Assembly: GCA_963932465.1 (NCBI GenBank)
Contig: OZ010787.1
Location: forward strand, 29,206,087 to 29,270,086
DNA from: Maratus speciosus
Lineage: Eukaryota > Arthropoda > Arachnida > Araneae > Salticidae
Length of the DNA: 64,000 nucleotides
Direction: 5' to 3'
Shown here: positions 34,623 through 45,419 of the stretch, piece after piece
How the letters are laid out: every line of letters begins with the position of its first letter
Position numbering within the stretch: position 1 is the stretch's first letter
Translations under genes and position numbers: made by a program
The notes under the pieces: generated by a model
What the model saw: only the letters and a program-made list of their open reading frames with translations
What the model was told of the DNA's origin: nothing
Databases searched by the model: none

Positions 34623-36470
34623 TTAGAACTTAGTGGTCGTGTGATATATCCTGAAACATGGTTGGACACATAAACCAACATCACATTCAATGCATTGATA
34701 GCGGGATTCACGGCGAATTTTTTTCATTGAACAAATCGCACATCTTCTCGATGCATTTTTCTTTGAAGACGTTGTTGTTACTATGTCCGGAAAATGTCTA
34801 GCAAAAAGTCGTAAAGGACAGCTACTTTCTAATTTCTGTCGTTTGGCAGGTTGTGGGGGAGTAATACGAAATTTCTCAAATATACGTTCCACCAAATTCA
34901 TGCGGAAGTTGTAATTATCAAGTTGTTTCTTTTGTAATGTGAAGGCATTCCAAATAGCCATATCTAATAGATGGCGAAATATTGTTAAATAATACCTCTT
35001 CTGTCTTTTTCGTGTTGTTAAAAAACAAACTAATGCCTGATCCTCTCTATCAACCCCACTCATCTTAACCCTCCGTCTACCAGACGGGTCCATTGGACCC
35101 GACAGGTACATACAAAATATTCATTCAAACCAGAAATTTCTTTAAAATAAACTAAGTATATAAACCAGACAAAAATAAGGTAAATAAATAAGTTAAATAG
35201 TTTTAAATAAAAATTCTGGTGTAGAACGTTTTATTAAAACTTGAATAAAATTCCCGGTAGATCTAGGGTTAAAGTCATAATCTATAACAATTGCTGGCTT
35301 CATGACATTTTTTTCAGTTTCAGAGCAATTTGCTGTATGGATAGAACTAAGAAGCGAAACATATTTTTTGTCACGTCATCTCAACACGGTAATTTTGCCT
35401 CTTTGGAATGCGGCTATTTCGCCTTTCTTCAAAGCAAGTTTGTTGAAATTTTCCGGCAAATCACGTCGATCAGGACGAAGAGTTCCATATTTGTCAGTTG
35501 AATTTTGGTTAAGAAGGTCTGCTAATTCTGGTGAGAGATAAAAATTGTCCGCAATTACAAAATAACCTTTTCCCCAAAACGGTTCAATAAGCGTCATCAC
35601 TGCTTTTGTTGCGACTCCATAGTTCTCATACTTTTTATCAAAGATTGTACTCAGCCCTGTGTACACGATCATATTGTGAATATATCCTGTCTCTGCTTCA
35701 GCAAGTACAAAGAGTTTTACTCCAAAGCGAGGTCTTTTCATTGGTATGTATTGTACCCATGATAGCCTGCCTTTGAAAAGCATCAAGCTCTCATCAATGC
35801 TCAGGTCTCTTTCAGGTGTATAGACACTTGAAAATTTCTTCATCATGTCAGAAAAAACAGGCCATATTTTACTTAGTTTTGGATTTGGATGTGAATTTTT
35901 ATCAAAACTACTGTTATCAGAAAAGTGTAGAAATTTCATGATAAGTTGAAAGCGATTTCTGCTGATAAATTTCCCAAAAATTGGAGTTTCGATCAATTTG
36001 TTTTTAGACCAGTAAAGCGCAACGTGAGGTTTTACAAGTATTCCTTGCAAAATAAGTATACATAAAAAAACATATATTTTTTCTAAAGTTGTTGGACTCC
36101 ACAACTTCGTCCTTGATTTCTCTTTTCCGGGATGCTGGTTGTTATACTGGTCTGCAAAACGGTTAGTTTCTGTAACAATATGAAGCACCAGCTTCTGATC
36201 AAAAAATAAAAGTGGGTTCGTAACATCTGTTACATTTTTATTTATTCCTGGTTGTCCCGAAAATGGAAACCGTGAAGGTGGCATAGGTAATTTTTTTATA
36301 TCCAATCGTACCCAGTCTCTGGCATCTCTCATAGAATAGTCGTTATCTGAATCCTCTTCATCTGACATACCATATTCTGACGTCTCTGAACCAGAAGATG
36401 ACGGAAAGTCGTCATCCAACTCACTATCATCAGTATCGGACATACTCCTACGAAATTCGAGAAACTGCAA
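34623..36470 (-). pseudogene. piggyBac transposase, one stop and one MITE insertion
   Basis: The N-terminal frame (36470-35376, 364 residues) starts with an acidic region (TDDSELDDDFPSSSGSETSE) and contains the first catalytic Asp in RDLSIDESLMLFKGR (about residue 221) and the second in GYFVIADNFYLSPELADLL (about 303). An in-frame TGA at 35376-35378 stands where a tryptophan codon is expected after GKITVLR. The same frame stays open beyond it to the MITE at 35065-35272. The frame then continues at 35064 with MSGVDREDQ, the third catalytic Asp, and ends in a cysteine-rich domain (CAICSMKKIRRESRYQCIEC, then CFRIYHTTTKF). All three Asp are kept. Function: cut-and-paste transposition at TTAA. The likely true start is the Met at residue 10. 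Confidence 0.93.
35065..35272. mobile_element. TTAA MITE family A inside the piggyBac transposase
   Basis: TTAA at 35065-35068 and 35269-35272, 200-bp body between, palindrome CGGGTCCATTGGACCCG at 35085-35101. It sits in a TTAA formed by Phe and Lys codons just before MSGVD. The reading frame on both sides is in register, so the insertion is a clean TTAA event. Confidence 0.95.
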
Positions 36471-36964
36471 GTCTAAAGCTATGAGACTGAAATAGTGACA
36501 TCAAAATAGCAATGAGATAGAAAGATGAAAAGTGAACGGCAAACCAAACAATATTTTCTCTAAAATAATAGTGGTGTACAAAAAGGGCGGAGCATTGTCA
36601 AATATGGAAAAAAAAATCGCTTGTATTTTCAAGTCACTAGCTCAGTGCGATAGCCTTTATGAAGGTAATTCCTTTTACCCCTTCTCCTGTGAAATAGGTC
36701 AGTCTTTCAAAAACAATTTCAAAGTCTTTTTTCTTTTTTTTAATTCCAAAGCCGTGGGCGTGGTTTTACTGGTACAGCGCAGTATAATGGATAATATTTT
36801 GGACTGACGTATACATACGTCAATGGCACTTAACGCATCGACTATGCGCGACGGATATATACGTATGTGGCACTTAAGGGGTTAAGGATCAGGGTATAGA
36901 ATGTCTAACTCTGATTTCTTGATTGTGCGCCCGGGAGAGCAATATAGCATATGCCCGTGTAAGG

Positions 36965-37112
36965 CAGGGGTGGCCAACTATAGCACGCTCGACACCACTA
37001 AAATTTTACAGTAATCATTGCCTTATCTAATGATCAAATCTCTGCAATTCAAAAAGTCGACATTTTCCGTAAAATCTTAGTGGTATCCGGCGTGCCACAG
37101 TTGGGCACCACC
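36965..37112. mobile_element. hAT-like palindromic MITE
   Basis: CAGGGGTGGCCAACTATAGC, a typical hAT start, is inverted at the right as GTGCCACAGTTGGGCACCAC. Inner arms ACACCACTAAAATTTTAC and GTAAAATCTTAGTGGTAT pair and resemble the inner arms of the MITE at 29450. About 148 bp. Confidence 0.65.
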
Positions 37113-37122
37113 TTCCTCAACC

Positions 37123-37242
37123 TAGAAAACCTCGGTCGAACGCTCAAATGAAATTCACCATCGCATTTGATTGGACATTATCAAGATGTCCAATCAGGAT
37201 TAAAGGTGAATACCTTTTGAGCGTTCAATCAAGGTTTTCGGT
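37123..37242. repeat. Hairpin MITE
   Basis: TAGAAAACCTCGGTCGAACG pairs with CGTTCAATCAAGGTTTTCGG. The middle contains TGATTGGACAT and ATGTCCAATCA as a perfect inner stem. About 120 bp, almost fully foldable, directly next to the previous MITE. Confidence 0.7.
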
Positions 37243-37288
37243 ATAACTCGGGGTTGAAGTAGTTGGTGAATACGAACGTTCAGTGATC

Positions 37289-38698
37289 AATGGAGTTAGG
37301 ATTAATAAGGAGGAGGCAAATTATGTACTGTCTACCAGTTACGAGTGAAGTAACTGAGGAGGTTGTCACATGATGGCGGCTGCATTTTTTAAAAATTGGA
37401 TCTACAGTTTCTGATTACCGCCGGAGTCAAAATTTCCACCAGTAAAATTGAATAGCAAATTTCGTCTAATTTAAGCGTCTTATACATGGAAATATTTTCT
37501 CATAATTATGTTAAAAATTCCTATTTGCTTTTACTGGTGTCAATTTGCTTAATAAAACTGTCAGTTTGTTTCACTGGTTATCACAATACGGCAGAAACGC
37601 AGGGCCTGACCAAACACTTTTAAGATACATAGACCGTCAAACTGTCAGTTTAACTGAGGATTTTTGATCACAGCTGTTCTACGTATATATGTTTTATATT
37701 TTATTTTATCTAAGAAAATGTTTTTGTCAGCGTATTTTTTGTCGCGGATCATTGAATATTAGTCTCCCCTATTTCATTTAGGCCTTTTAAAGAAATATCT
37801 TATTATTCATAATTTTTTTGTTTTTTTCGTATAGCAAGTAAGTATTTCAATAAACATTATAAATGATAAAAATATAGTGTTACTTTCGTTAAAATACATT
37901 TTTAATTACTTTTTTCCATAAAAAGTAGTTTAAAAAACGTAGATTTCTTTACAAGTAATTTAAAATTTTGTAAATTACTTTATTATGTCACAGTTGCTAC
38001 CTTAAAACTACTTATACCTATTTACTTTTGTAAGTCAAACTTAAAAAAAGTGGAATTATAATCTTTAACAATCTGTTTCCATATAAATTTCGCCTTTATT
38101 TCAGTTTATAAGGCATGTTCAAATTAGTTACTCTTTTTCAAACACACCATCCATAAAATCATTAATAAATCGTATTATTTAACTTTATTTTTGAAAATCC
38201 AATATTTATAACAATTATAATTAAATATTTATTATATAAAAAAATACCTTAATGTAAAAAGTATGCCATAATCGTCATATATATTAATAAAAATTAATTG
38301 TTTAAGATCATTTTAGCCATAGTACTTAATGGTAAATAACTCATAGCTGACGTACAAACCTCGCGGTTGAGGCGTTTCAATTTACTTCAAATCATTTCAG
38401 ATGGCTGTCATGCTTTTGAATGGGGAATGGCCGAGGAATTACCTGTCTAGTATCTTAAAAGTCTTTGGGCCTGACATCCACCGAAGTAAAACTCTACAAG
38501 GAAAAATGAAAATATATTTCTGACATTATTTATGACTGAAATTTTGCATTATTAAGGAGTTTCAATAAGATGAAAAGTTATATATAAATTTACTGGAGGA
38601 AGTTTCCACCGGCGGTAATCAACATCTGCGAAAGTGTTTACAAGTGAAACTGCACTATTTTAAGTATATGTCATTTCCTCTTTATTGATAGTTCCATG
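37289..38698. mobile_element. hAT-like element, family N, copy 3, with nested insertion
   Basis: Termini AATGGAGTTAGGATTAATAA and, inverted, CATGGAACTATCAATAAAGA match the copies at 27.1 and 33.2 kb. Flanks CAGTGATC and AGGTGATC are an 8-bp duplication with mismatches at the first positions. Without the nested element at 37611-38467 it would be about 545 bp, equal to the other copies. Confidence 0.85.
37611..38467. mobile_element. Element nested in family N, 8-bp duplication
   Basis: A perfect GGCCTGAC flanks it (37603-37610 and 38468-38475). Termini CAAACACTTTTAAGATACAT and, reverse-complemented, CAAAGACTTTTAAGATACTA. The interior is AT-rich and non-coding. 857 bp. The duplication length suggests a hAT-type transposase supplied elsewhere. 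Confidence 0.85.
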
Positions 38699-38699
38699 A

Positions 38700-39182
38700 G
38701 GTGATCAGCAGCTGCAATCGAAATACTCAAGGCCAGAGGACATGAGTTGTGACGTCATCACTAATCGATCGATTTTTCACTAGTGTTGGCATTCACACCG
38801 GAAAATTTTGAATAGCAATTTTATTTTGTTATATTTTTGAAATATCTGTCATCTTATAAAACAATGACAACTATTTAAACTTACTGGTGAGAATTTGGAA
38901 TACCCCCAATAAAAAATCAATCAGATGCGGCAACACTGTGGCATTCCGCATCTGGCTGAATTTTTATTTAGGGATTCCGATTTCTCACCAGTAAGATGAA
39001 ATAGTTATTATTGTTTTATAAGATGATATACATTCCACAAATAAAATAAGAGAAAATTGCAATTCAAAATTTTCCTGTGTGAATTAAAAAAAATAGTGTG
39101 AAGTCGGTCGATTAGTGATGACGTCACAACTCGTGTCCTCTGTCGTGTCTTCGTGAGTATTTCGATGGCAGCGGATCAGCCT
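38700..39182. mobile_element. Foldback MITE, family P, copy 2
   Basis: TGATCAGCAGCTGCAATCGA at the left, inverted right end GGCTGATCCGCTGCCATCGA, then shared GAAATACTC. Arms include GTTGTGACGTCATCACTAAT and its inverse. The loop near 38930 holds GATGCGGCAACACTG, also inverted as CATTCCGCATCTGGC. It abuts the right target duplication of the family N element. Related to 17066-17526. Confidence 0.75.
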
Positions 39183-39515
39183 TATTGTCGATCCCTTCTG
39201 CCATCACTGATGTCGTATGTATTTTTCTGTGCTTCTGCTATTATGTCTATATATATGGTAATTATCTATCCAGTGTTATAATTTTATGCAAAATCCTAAG
39301 TACCTATCTTTATTTAACAACTGTGTGTAATTACAGAGATTTAATTCAATTATTTTCAGTTTTACAAAGCTGTGCAATGTGACGTCAGGAACATGTTTTT
39401 GCGGTTGCTCTAGGACAGCTGTCGCTACCTTTATCAATGCTGTTTCTATTTGTGCGTTCTACAACTTTTTTCATTGTTCTACGGTAAAAGGCATGTGACG
39501 TGAACTGCACTATTG

Positions 39516-39753
39516 GTTGGTTTATTTTTTGACGGCCAATTATCTACTCGAGGGATATATATCCGGAGGGGAGAGTGCCCTTCGTGAGGGTCTCTCTAAA
39601 GGAACCTAACCCGTATTTACGCTTGGAAATCCAAGGTTCGAAGAAAACCACGAAAATGCCGAGCGATTAGGCCGACGGGCGCGATTGGGCAAAGAATCCA
39701 GCACCTCCCGTCAACCAGCTTCGAGAACAGAATCTCTCGACCACTGGTGGGGC
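39516..39753 (-). mobile_element. tRNA-derived SINE, copy 3
   Basis: On the minus strand it starts GCCCCACCAGTGGTCGAGAG, with box A-like TGGTCGAGAG, a variable arm region, a decayed box B, then TTTTCGTGGTTTTCTTCGAA and a tail ending AATAAACCAACC. Same family as 10438 and 57878. The target duplication is uncertain. Confidence 0.8.
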
Positions 39754-40764
39754 TTCAGTTTTATTGGACTTTAACTTTTTTCTTTGGCTTTTCGACACGC
39801 TTTACAATCTAAATGTTCTTATATTAGGTATTTATTGACTAATCTATGCTAATAATGTACAATAAAGTATATGAATAAATATCTATTAACTATCTGGTTC
39901 TCACCGCTAACTTTGTTACTTGAAATACTGTATTATTTCCTTGTATTTAGCATTTGTAGTCTTGTGGGCGGTTCTCGTTGAATCTCCATTGTTTTGGAAG
40001 CCACTTTGTTACTCTGTTGAAGTTTAGTTGTATCCTGTCTTCTGTTGTGCTGTTTATATCATATTTATTTAATTCTGGGATTTGTGTCTTGAGATTTGCG
40101 ATTACTCTATTTGCTTTTTGTGATAGTATTGTAGTTGGTTTAAATGATTGCTGGTAGCTTGGTTGGTATAGTAACGGTGGACTTCGGTGAGAGGTAGAGT
40201 GTTTTTATTCTTCTGTGTTGTTTACTGATTTTTCTGGTTGTCCTGGTTGCTAGGTGGTTGTCAGGGTTACCGATTTGGTAGAGTGTATGTATTTTTCTGC
40301 TTTGTGAGTTATCTGTTTTGTTGATGATGTCTCCTGGTCGCTAGGTTGGTTGTCTAGGATACCGATTTGGTATTGTGAATTTATTATTCTGCTCAGTGGG
40401 TTTTCTATAAGGGGAATCTCTTCGGTCGCGAGGCTGGGTACTTGGGGTTGTTCCGTGGATTTTATTTGATTTAACTACTTTTACTCAGTACTTATAGTGT
40501 TCAGTTTTTTTATTAAATCTTATTTTATTGTCCGGAGGTTTGCGTTTTGTCTTTTGGGGACTATTATGCTCCGGTTAATTGAGTCTGTTTTATATTTGGT
40601 TCAATTTCTATTTTTCCAACAAGGTTTGATACTTATAGTTGCTGAAAGTGTGTTCTGACAGTAACCATCCACTTGTAATTTGACGAACGATTTGGTGTGT
40701 AGCGTATTTTCTGTTCTCCTTGGTTGTTCTGGTGTGTGGTCTTTGATGTTTTTTACTTAGATGA

Positions 40765-41990
40765 TTGCTTGGATTTACATTTGGTGTTTTTTTTATCATA
40801 GATAAGGAGAAAGAGTCTAAGAATTGGATTGCTGAATCTAAGGATAAGGACTTTATAATTTTGGCTAACGATATGCATAGTGCTATTTTGAGCTATATTC
40901 AGTCTAAACGTGCTAAGAAGGACAATGTAACACTTCACCTCCGTAACAACACCAAGAAAATCTTTGATTTCTTATTAAATAGATGTATCGAAATATCTAA
41001 TGAAAACAAGATATTGCGTACAAAGGTGGCGGATCGACATAATATAATGAACTTATGCGCGACCTGGGCAACGAATTGCCAAACCCTCTGTTGGCTCTGT
41101 CGAAGATGCGTTGCCGATGGAGATTTCTGCTGCACCGGTGAAGAAGGACACATAAGCTGTGATAGTCTTTCCCAGGGAGGAAAGCTAGGAAGCACAAGAG
41201 TTAACATAAAAAATGTTGTAACACCAATTCTTATCTGCCAATTCCGAAGGATGTCATGTTAACTAAAGCGAAACAGGTTGTGTTAATAGAAAGGATGCAC
41301 AGGTGATGAGAGGGGTTCTTATGGGATCGGAGCTAAAGGATACGATTAAGATAAACGGGCCAAGGCAAAGGAGAGAGAGATTGCACATCCTGAGTGTTTA
41401 TCATTGGAAAAGAGGAACTTTGTCATGAGATTAAGAGAATTCTGGACAATGCTGTTCCGAATGGATTAACTAAAGGACTGACTAGAAGGCTGACTTTGAT
41501 CACACATGATCAAACTACTAAATCTGTTTTGGTGGAATTATACTCCGAATCTAGTTTAGATTTACAAATTATAAGGAAGATACGTGCCAAACAACTAACC
41601 AAACTACTAAAACTAACTGGCTTATAGATGTGAATGAAAGCTAAAGCTTGAGGCTAAAGTTTGAGGCTAAAGCTTGAGGCTAAAGCTTGTCTCCTGCAGA
41701 GGAAGAGGATGTGCCTGGATTTTGAGTGTTATCGAGTGGTGGATTATACCTCCATCACGAGATGTTACAAATGTCAGCAATTTGGTAATTTTGCCAGCTA
41801 ATGTAGGAACAAAATGCATTGTGTGAAATCTGCCGTTCAGTATCAACAGAAAGACTGTAAATCGGAAAAGGTATGCTTTTCAAACTGTTATTTTGAGGAT
41901 GGTGATAGTGATAGCTCACATCGTGCCGACAGCTCAGCCTTCCCGGTTTACCTTAGGTATAGGTCATCTTTAATACGAACCCGCAGCTAA
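40765..41990 (+). pseudogene. LINE ORF1 relic
   Basis: The readable start is SKDKDFIILANDMHSAILSY followed by SKRAKKDNVTLHLRNNTKKI. After frame changes near 41040-41210 it continues with GKEELCHEIKRILDNAVPNG (from 41400) and, near 41762-41800, CYKCQQFGNFAS-stop-CRN. This corresponds to a CCHC zinc knuckle in which the histidine is replaced by asparagine and a stop lies before the last cysteine. ORF1 proteins of this type bind element RNA. The region from about 41935 to the insertion at 42040 is degraded. A short AAAGCTTGAGGCT triplication lies near 41641-41690. Confidence 0.6.
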
Positions 41991-42039
41991 GGAAGCTGTT
42001 GGGACTCCTACCCTTTTACTGTCTGGTGTCTCATTTTTA

Positions 42040-43285
42040 GGTGCGTTCGTAATTATATAAATACGTAGCACCTATAGTCGTCGTTCAGTCCGTCCGTCCG
42101 TCCGTCCGTCTGTCCGTCCGTCCGTCTGTCCGCATGTAACAGAGCAAAAACTACCCAACCGAATGGTCTGAAATTTCAAATATATGATTGTTGCAAAATT
42201 TTGTCGAGCCATTTCAAATTTTATGAAAATCGGATGTATAGTTTAATTACAGGGACAGTCAAAAGTTTTTCTTTACATTACGGCCAATGGGAAAAATTAT
42301 TGAAAGTGCATTTTAATGATATTAGAGCCTTCCGAATGATCTGAAATTTCAAAGATATAACTGTTGAAAAATTTCGTCGAGCCATTTCAAATTTTAGGAA
42401 AATCGGATGTATAGTTTAATTACAGGGACAGTCAAAAGTTTTTCTTTACATTACGGCCAATGGGAAAAATTATTGCAAGTGCATTTTAATGATATTACAG
42501 CCTTCCGAATGATCTGAAATTTTAAAGATATAACTGTTGCAAAATTTTGTCGAGCCATTTCAAATTTTAGTAAAATCGGATGTATAGTTTAATTACAGGG
42601 ACAGTCAAAAGTTTTTCTTTACATTACGGCCAATGGGAAAAATTATTGCAAGTGCATTTTAATGATATTAGAGCCTTCCGAATGATCTGAAATTTTAAAG
42701 ATATAACTGTTGCAAAATTTTGTCGAGCCATTTCAAATTTTAGGAAAATCGGATGCATAGTTTAATTACAGGGACAGTCAAAATTTTTCTTTACATTACG
42801 GCCAATGGGAAAAATTATTGCAAGTGCATTTTAATGATATTACAGCCTTCCGAATGGTCTGAAATTTTAAAGATATAATTGTTGCAAAGTTTTGTTGAGC
42901 TATTTCAAATTTTAGGAAAATCGGATGTATAGTTTAATTACAGGGACAGTCGAAAGTGTTCCGTTACATTACGGGGAATGGGAAAAATTATTGCAAGTGC
43001 ATTTTAATGATATTACAGCCTTCCGAATGGTCAGAAATTTTAAAGATATAATTGTTGCAAAGTTTTGTTGAGTTATTTCAAATTTTAGGAAAATCGGATG
43101 TATAGTTTAATTACAGGGACAGTCAAAAGTGTTCCGTTACATTACGGGGAATGGGAGAAAATTATTGGAAGTGCATTTTAATGATGTATCAGACTATGCG
43201 CTTTATGAAGTGCAAAAAAGTATACATTCAGTACAATATGGGGTGCAAAAAATAATTATAAAACTAGTTATAGTACGAACGCACC
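42040..43285. mobile_element. Minisatellite-bearing TIR element in the LINE
   Basis: Termini GGTGCGTTCGTAATTATA and, inverted, GGTGCGTTCGTACTATAA. Flanks TCATTTTTA and TCATTTGCC may be a diverged 9-bp duplication, which would suit a Mutator-like element. Inside are a (CCGT)n run at 42088-42132 and about six units of 172-173 bp carrying TTTAATTACAGGGACAGTC (starts near 42241, 42414, 42587, 42760, 42932 and 43104). Non-coding. Confidence 0.75.
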
Positions 43286-43417
43286 TCATTTGCCACGTTT
43301 GATGAGCAATTTCCAACTTGTTACAAGTTAACTTATATCACTGTAAAGACGCAAACGAGGATCTTTTCAGTTACTGTGCTAAATATTCTATAGACATTAT
43401 ACTTGCTCAAGATTTAT

Positions 43418-44611
43418 CCCAGATGGCATGACCTTTAGCAGAAAGTTTGATTTTTTCTGACATTATCTTGCCGTGACAAATTTGAATTGATAAATTCGCA
43501 GTAAATTTCCCGCAAGGTGTACCATGTCCCACTTTCATGAGTAGTTTGTAGTGAAACTAATGGCAAGTCTGTCTTTAATTCACAAAAGTGACGAAAGCAA
43601 AAAAATCCCCGTATTGAGAGAATAGACAATCAGCACATACGCAGAAATTACAGAAATTTTATTCGGTTGTCATCGCTTTTTCTAAACGCTATAATTATCA
43701 AATGCCAAAAAAAGGCTGTTACTGAAAAGTATAAGTATTACCTTTACTTGTTTATGGTGATCAAAACGATGCATGCACCTTCTGACGGTGTGTTTGGATC
43801 AATAGACCGCACCAGGTCTATGTCCCGTTCCGGAGGGGTTAAAGCTATAGCAAAGCGATATAAGTAAGCGTCCTATCTTAAATGAGAGAGGTAACCGCAA
43901 GATTAAAGGCGAGGTTACATCAATCAAGTTCGCACGCCACGTAGCGGACGGGTTTATACTACAGGAACTGTTTTCTTACTTCACACAACTAAAATTGTAA
44001 AGTTTTTTTCACCTTGATTAATAGCTGAAATGTCTCTGATAAGGCGAAGAAAACTTCGTGGTGTCAAGTGCATCTGGACGGCCCTCTCGCTACGCCATTA
44101 TTTTGCAATAAATGCGGTAAGCAAAATTCAGTCCCATGATTGATTAAAGATTTAGAAAATATGCGCAGGTGGTAGATATCCTGTGATATATGACGTCACA
44201 CTAAACGCGCGCGTATGTGGATTATCACCCCGTCAACAAGATGGCTCAACTGCGTTAATTCACGCTCGATTCCAGTATTAAGTTTGTACGCTTACTTATA
44301 TTGCTTTGAGATTTAGTGTAACAATTGTAAAAAGGTAGTGGTGCGTGGAAAGATTACTGCTTTGCAGTAAGTTTGCAGTATTTTTGATTATATTTTTGCC
44401 GTTAATTTTGCAATAAATATGGTACAGCGTGAATTTAATTTGCACGACAAGTTAGCTTCAAGTTCAAAGTGTGGCGACTTCGGCGTTTGCGTTATCTTGC
44501 TGCAGTCTTGTTATGAACTTTCAGTCTTGTCATGCTGAGCTTGCTGCAACTTTGCAGATTTTCAAAGCAAGACTGCTGAAAATTTTCTGAAAATTAAAAA
44601 TGCTATCTGGG
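43418..44611. mobile_element. TIR element in the LINE endonuclease, 1.2 kb
   Basis: CCCAGATGGCATGACC at the left and, inverted, CCCAGATAGCATTTTT at the right. LINE sequence continues on both sides. The inner segments ATAGCAAAGCGATATAAGTA (near 43848) and TTACTTATATTGCTTTGA (near 44290) are inverted. No transposase and no clear target duplication, so the superfamily is unknown. The cluster of CTTGCTGCA-type repeats near 44500 is unexplained. Confidence 0.65.
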
Positions 44612-44993
44612 ATATATCTGTAATGGTTCTCTTGCGGGCGCTCCTCCTGATTGGCACTTTTTTCTTTCTATTAATAATAATGCTGCTATATTTCTGAGTA
44701 ACAGGGATTTTGTATGCATAAATAACCTGGCTCTAGACAATAGTGTGTTTATTTCATTAAATGTCAATAATGCAGGACTTTTCATCGGTTCGCAATATTC
44801 CGCACCTTCCGGTGACATCGACTTTGATATGAAAGCCTACTCTGCTTATTTCTTTGATTACCACAGAATTCTTATTGGTGGCGATTTCAACGTACCAATG
44901 TTGGACTTTGGTTATACGAAGCAAACAGATAGGACGGAGACTTTTCTTGACCATTTAGCTACTAAGCATCTACATATTGTAAATGATCCAGAT

Positions 44994-45188
44994 CAGTATT
45001 GCCAGTGGACTACTTATTTTAATTCAGATTTCTTGACTTGCACCACTTTTTTGAAAAGGTAAATTTCCCACACTTTTCGCCTTAATTAATATGGTCACTA
45101 ATTAATGCACCTTTTCCTATAACAAAAAAAAAAGTGGTGCCAATGAAGAACTTGATTTTAAAAAAAAGTAGCCCATCTGGCAACACTG
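44994..45188. mobile_element. hAT MITE, family H, in the LINE
   Basis: CAGTATTGCCAGTGG start and GGCAACACTG end, flanked by a perfect 8-bp ATCCAGAT (44986-44993 and 45189-45196). Joining the flanks restores continuous LINE sequence. 195 bp. Confidence 0.93.
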
Positions 45189-45419
45189 ATCCAGATTCAC
45201 CTTCTTCTTTAGTGCAGGGGAGATTATCAGGACGCTCTAATTTAACTCTAGGTGGTAATAAGATCCGGGAACATCTTGATAGTGTGTACGTAGATACAGA
45301 TAATTTTTCCTTCAGTGATCATCGTTATGTGAGATTTTCTTTGACCTATCAAATCCTATTGGAAAATAATTACATATATAAACTAAAAACAAAAATTTTT
45401 AAAAATTCAACACTATAAC

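Larger units (their letters stand above)
34392..36885 (-). mobile_element. piggyBac element, about 2.5 kb, nearly complete
   Basis: The transposase lies on the minus strand. The right end is TTAACCCCTTAAGTGCCACA read inward from 36885, with the palindrome ATACGTAT at 36859-36866 and GACGTATACATACGTC at 36806-36821. The left end near 34392 has decayed to TAATCTCTTACTTGCCGATA, matching the intact end at 33175. Length fits classical piggyBac (about 2.5 kb). A family A MITE sits in the gene. TTAA at both ends cannot be shown because the left one is mutated. Confidence 0.75.
43319..45340 (+). pseudogene. LINE ORF2 endonuclease domain relic
   Basis: The domain begins LLQVNLYHCKDANEDLFSYC and reads SIDIILAQD, the catalytic glutamate position having drifted to Asp. 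It is cut by a 1.2-kb element at 43418-44611 and resumes GYICNGSLAGAPPDWHFFLS, then FISLNVNNAGLFIGSQYSAP and RILIGGDFNVPMLDFG, where GGDFN is a metal-binding motif. A hAT MITE cuts it at 44994-45188. The domain ends FSFSDHRYVRFSL, with the conserved SDH. The target-nicking role is established for this family. Confidence 0.85.

Noticed and set aside
35241..35541. Plus-strand frames of 79-86 residues
   Set aside because: They lie antisense to the piggyBac transposase and run into the MITE.
39950..40760. Host gene exon upstream of ORF1
   Set aside because: T/G-rich DNA with degenerate repeats and many stops, directly leading into LINE ORF1; better explained as the LINE leader.
40935..41207. Minus-strand frames overlapping LINE ORF1
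   Set aside because: Antisense shadows of ORF1; no conserved motif and no start context.
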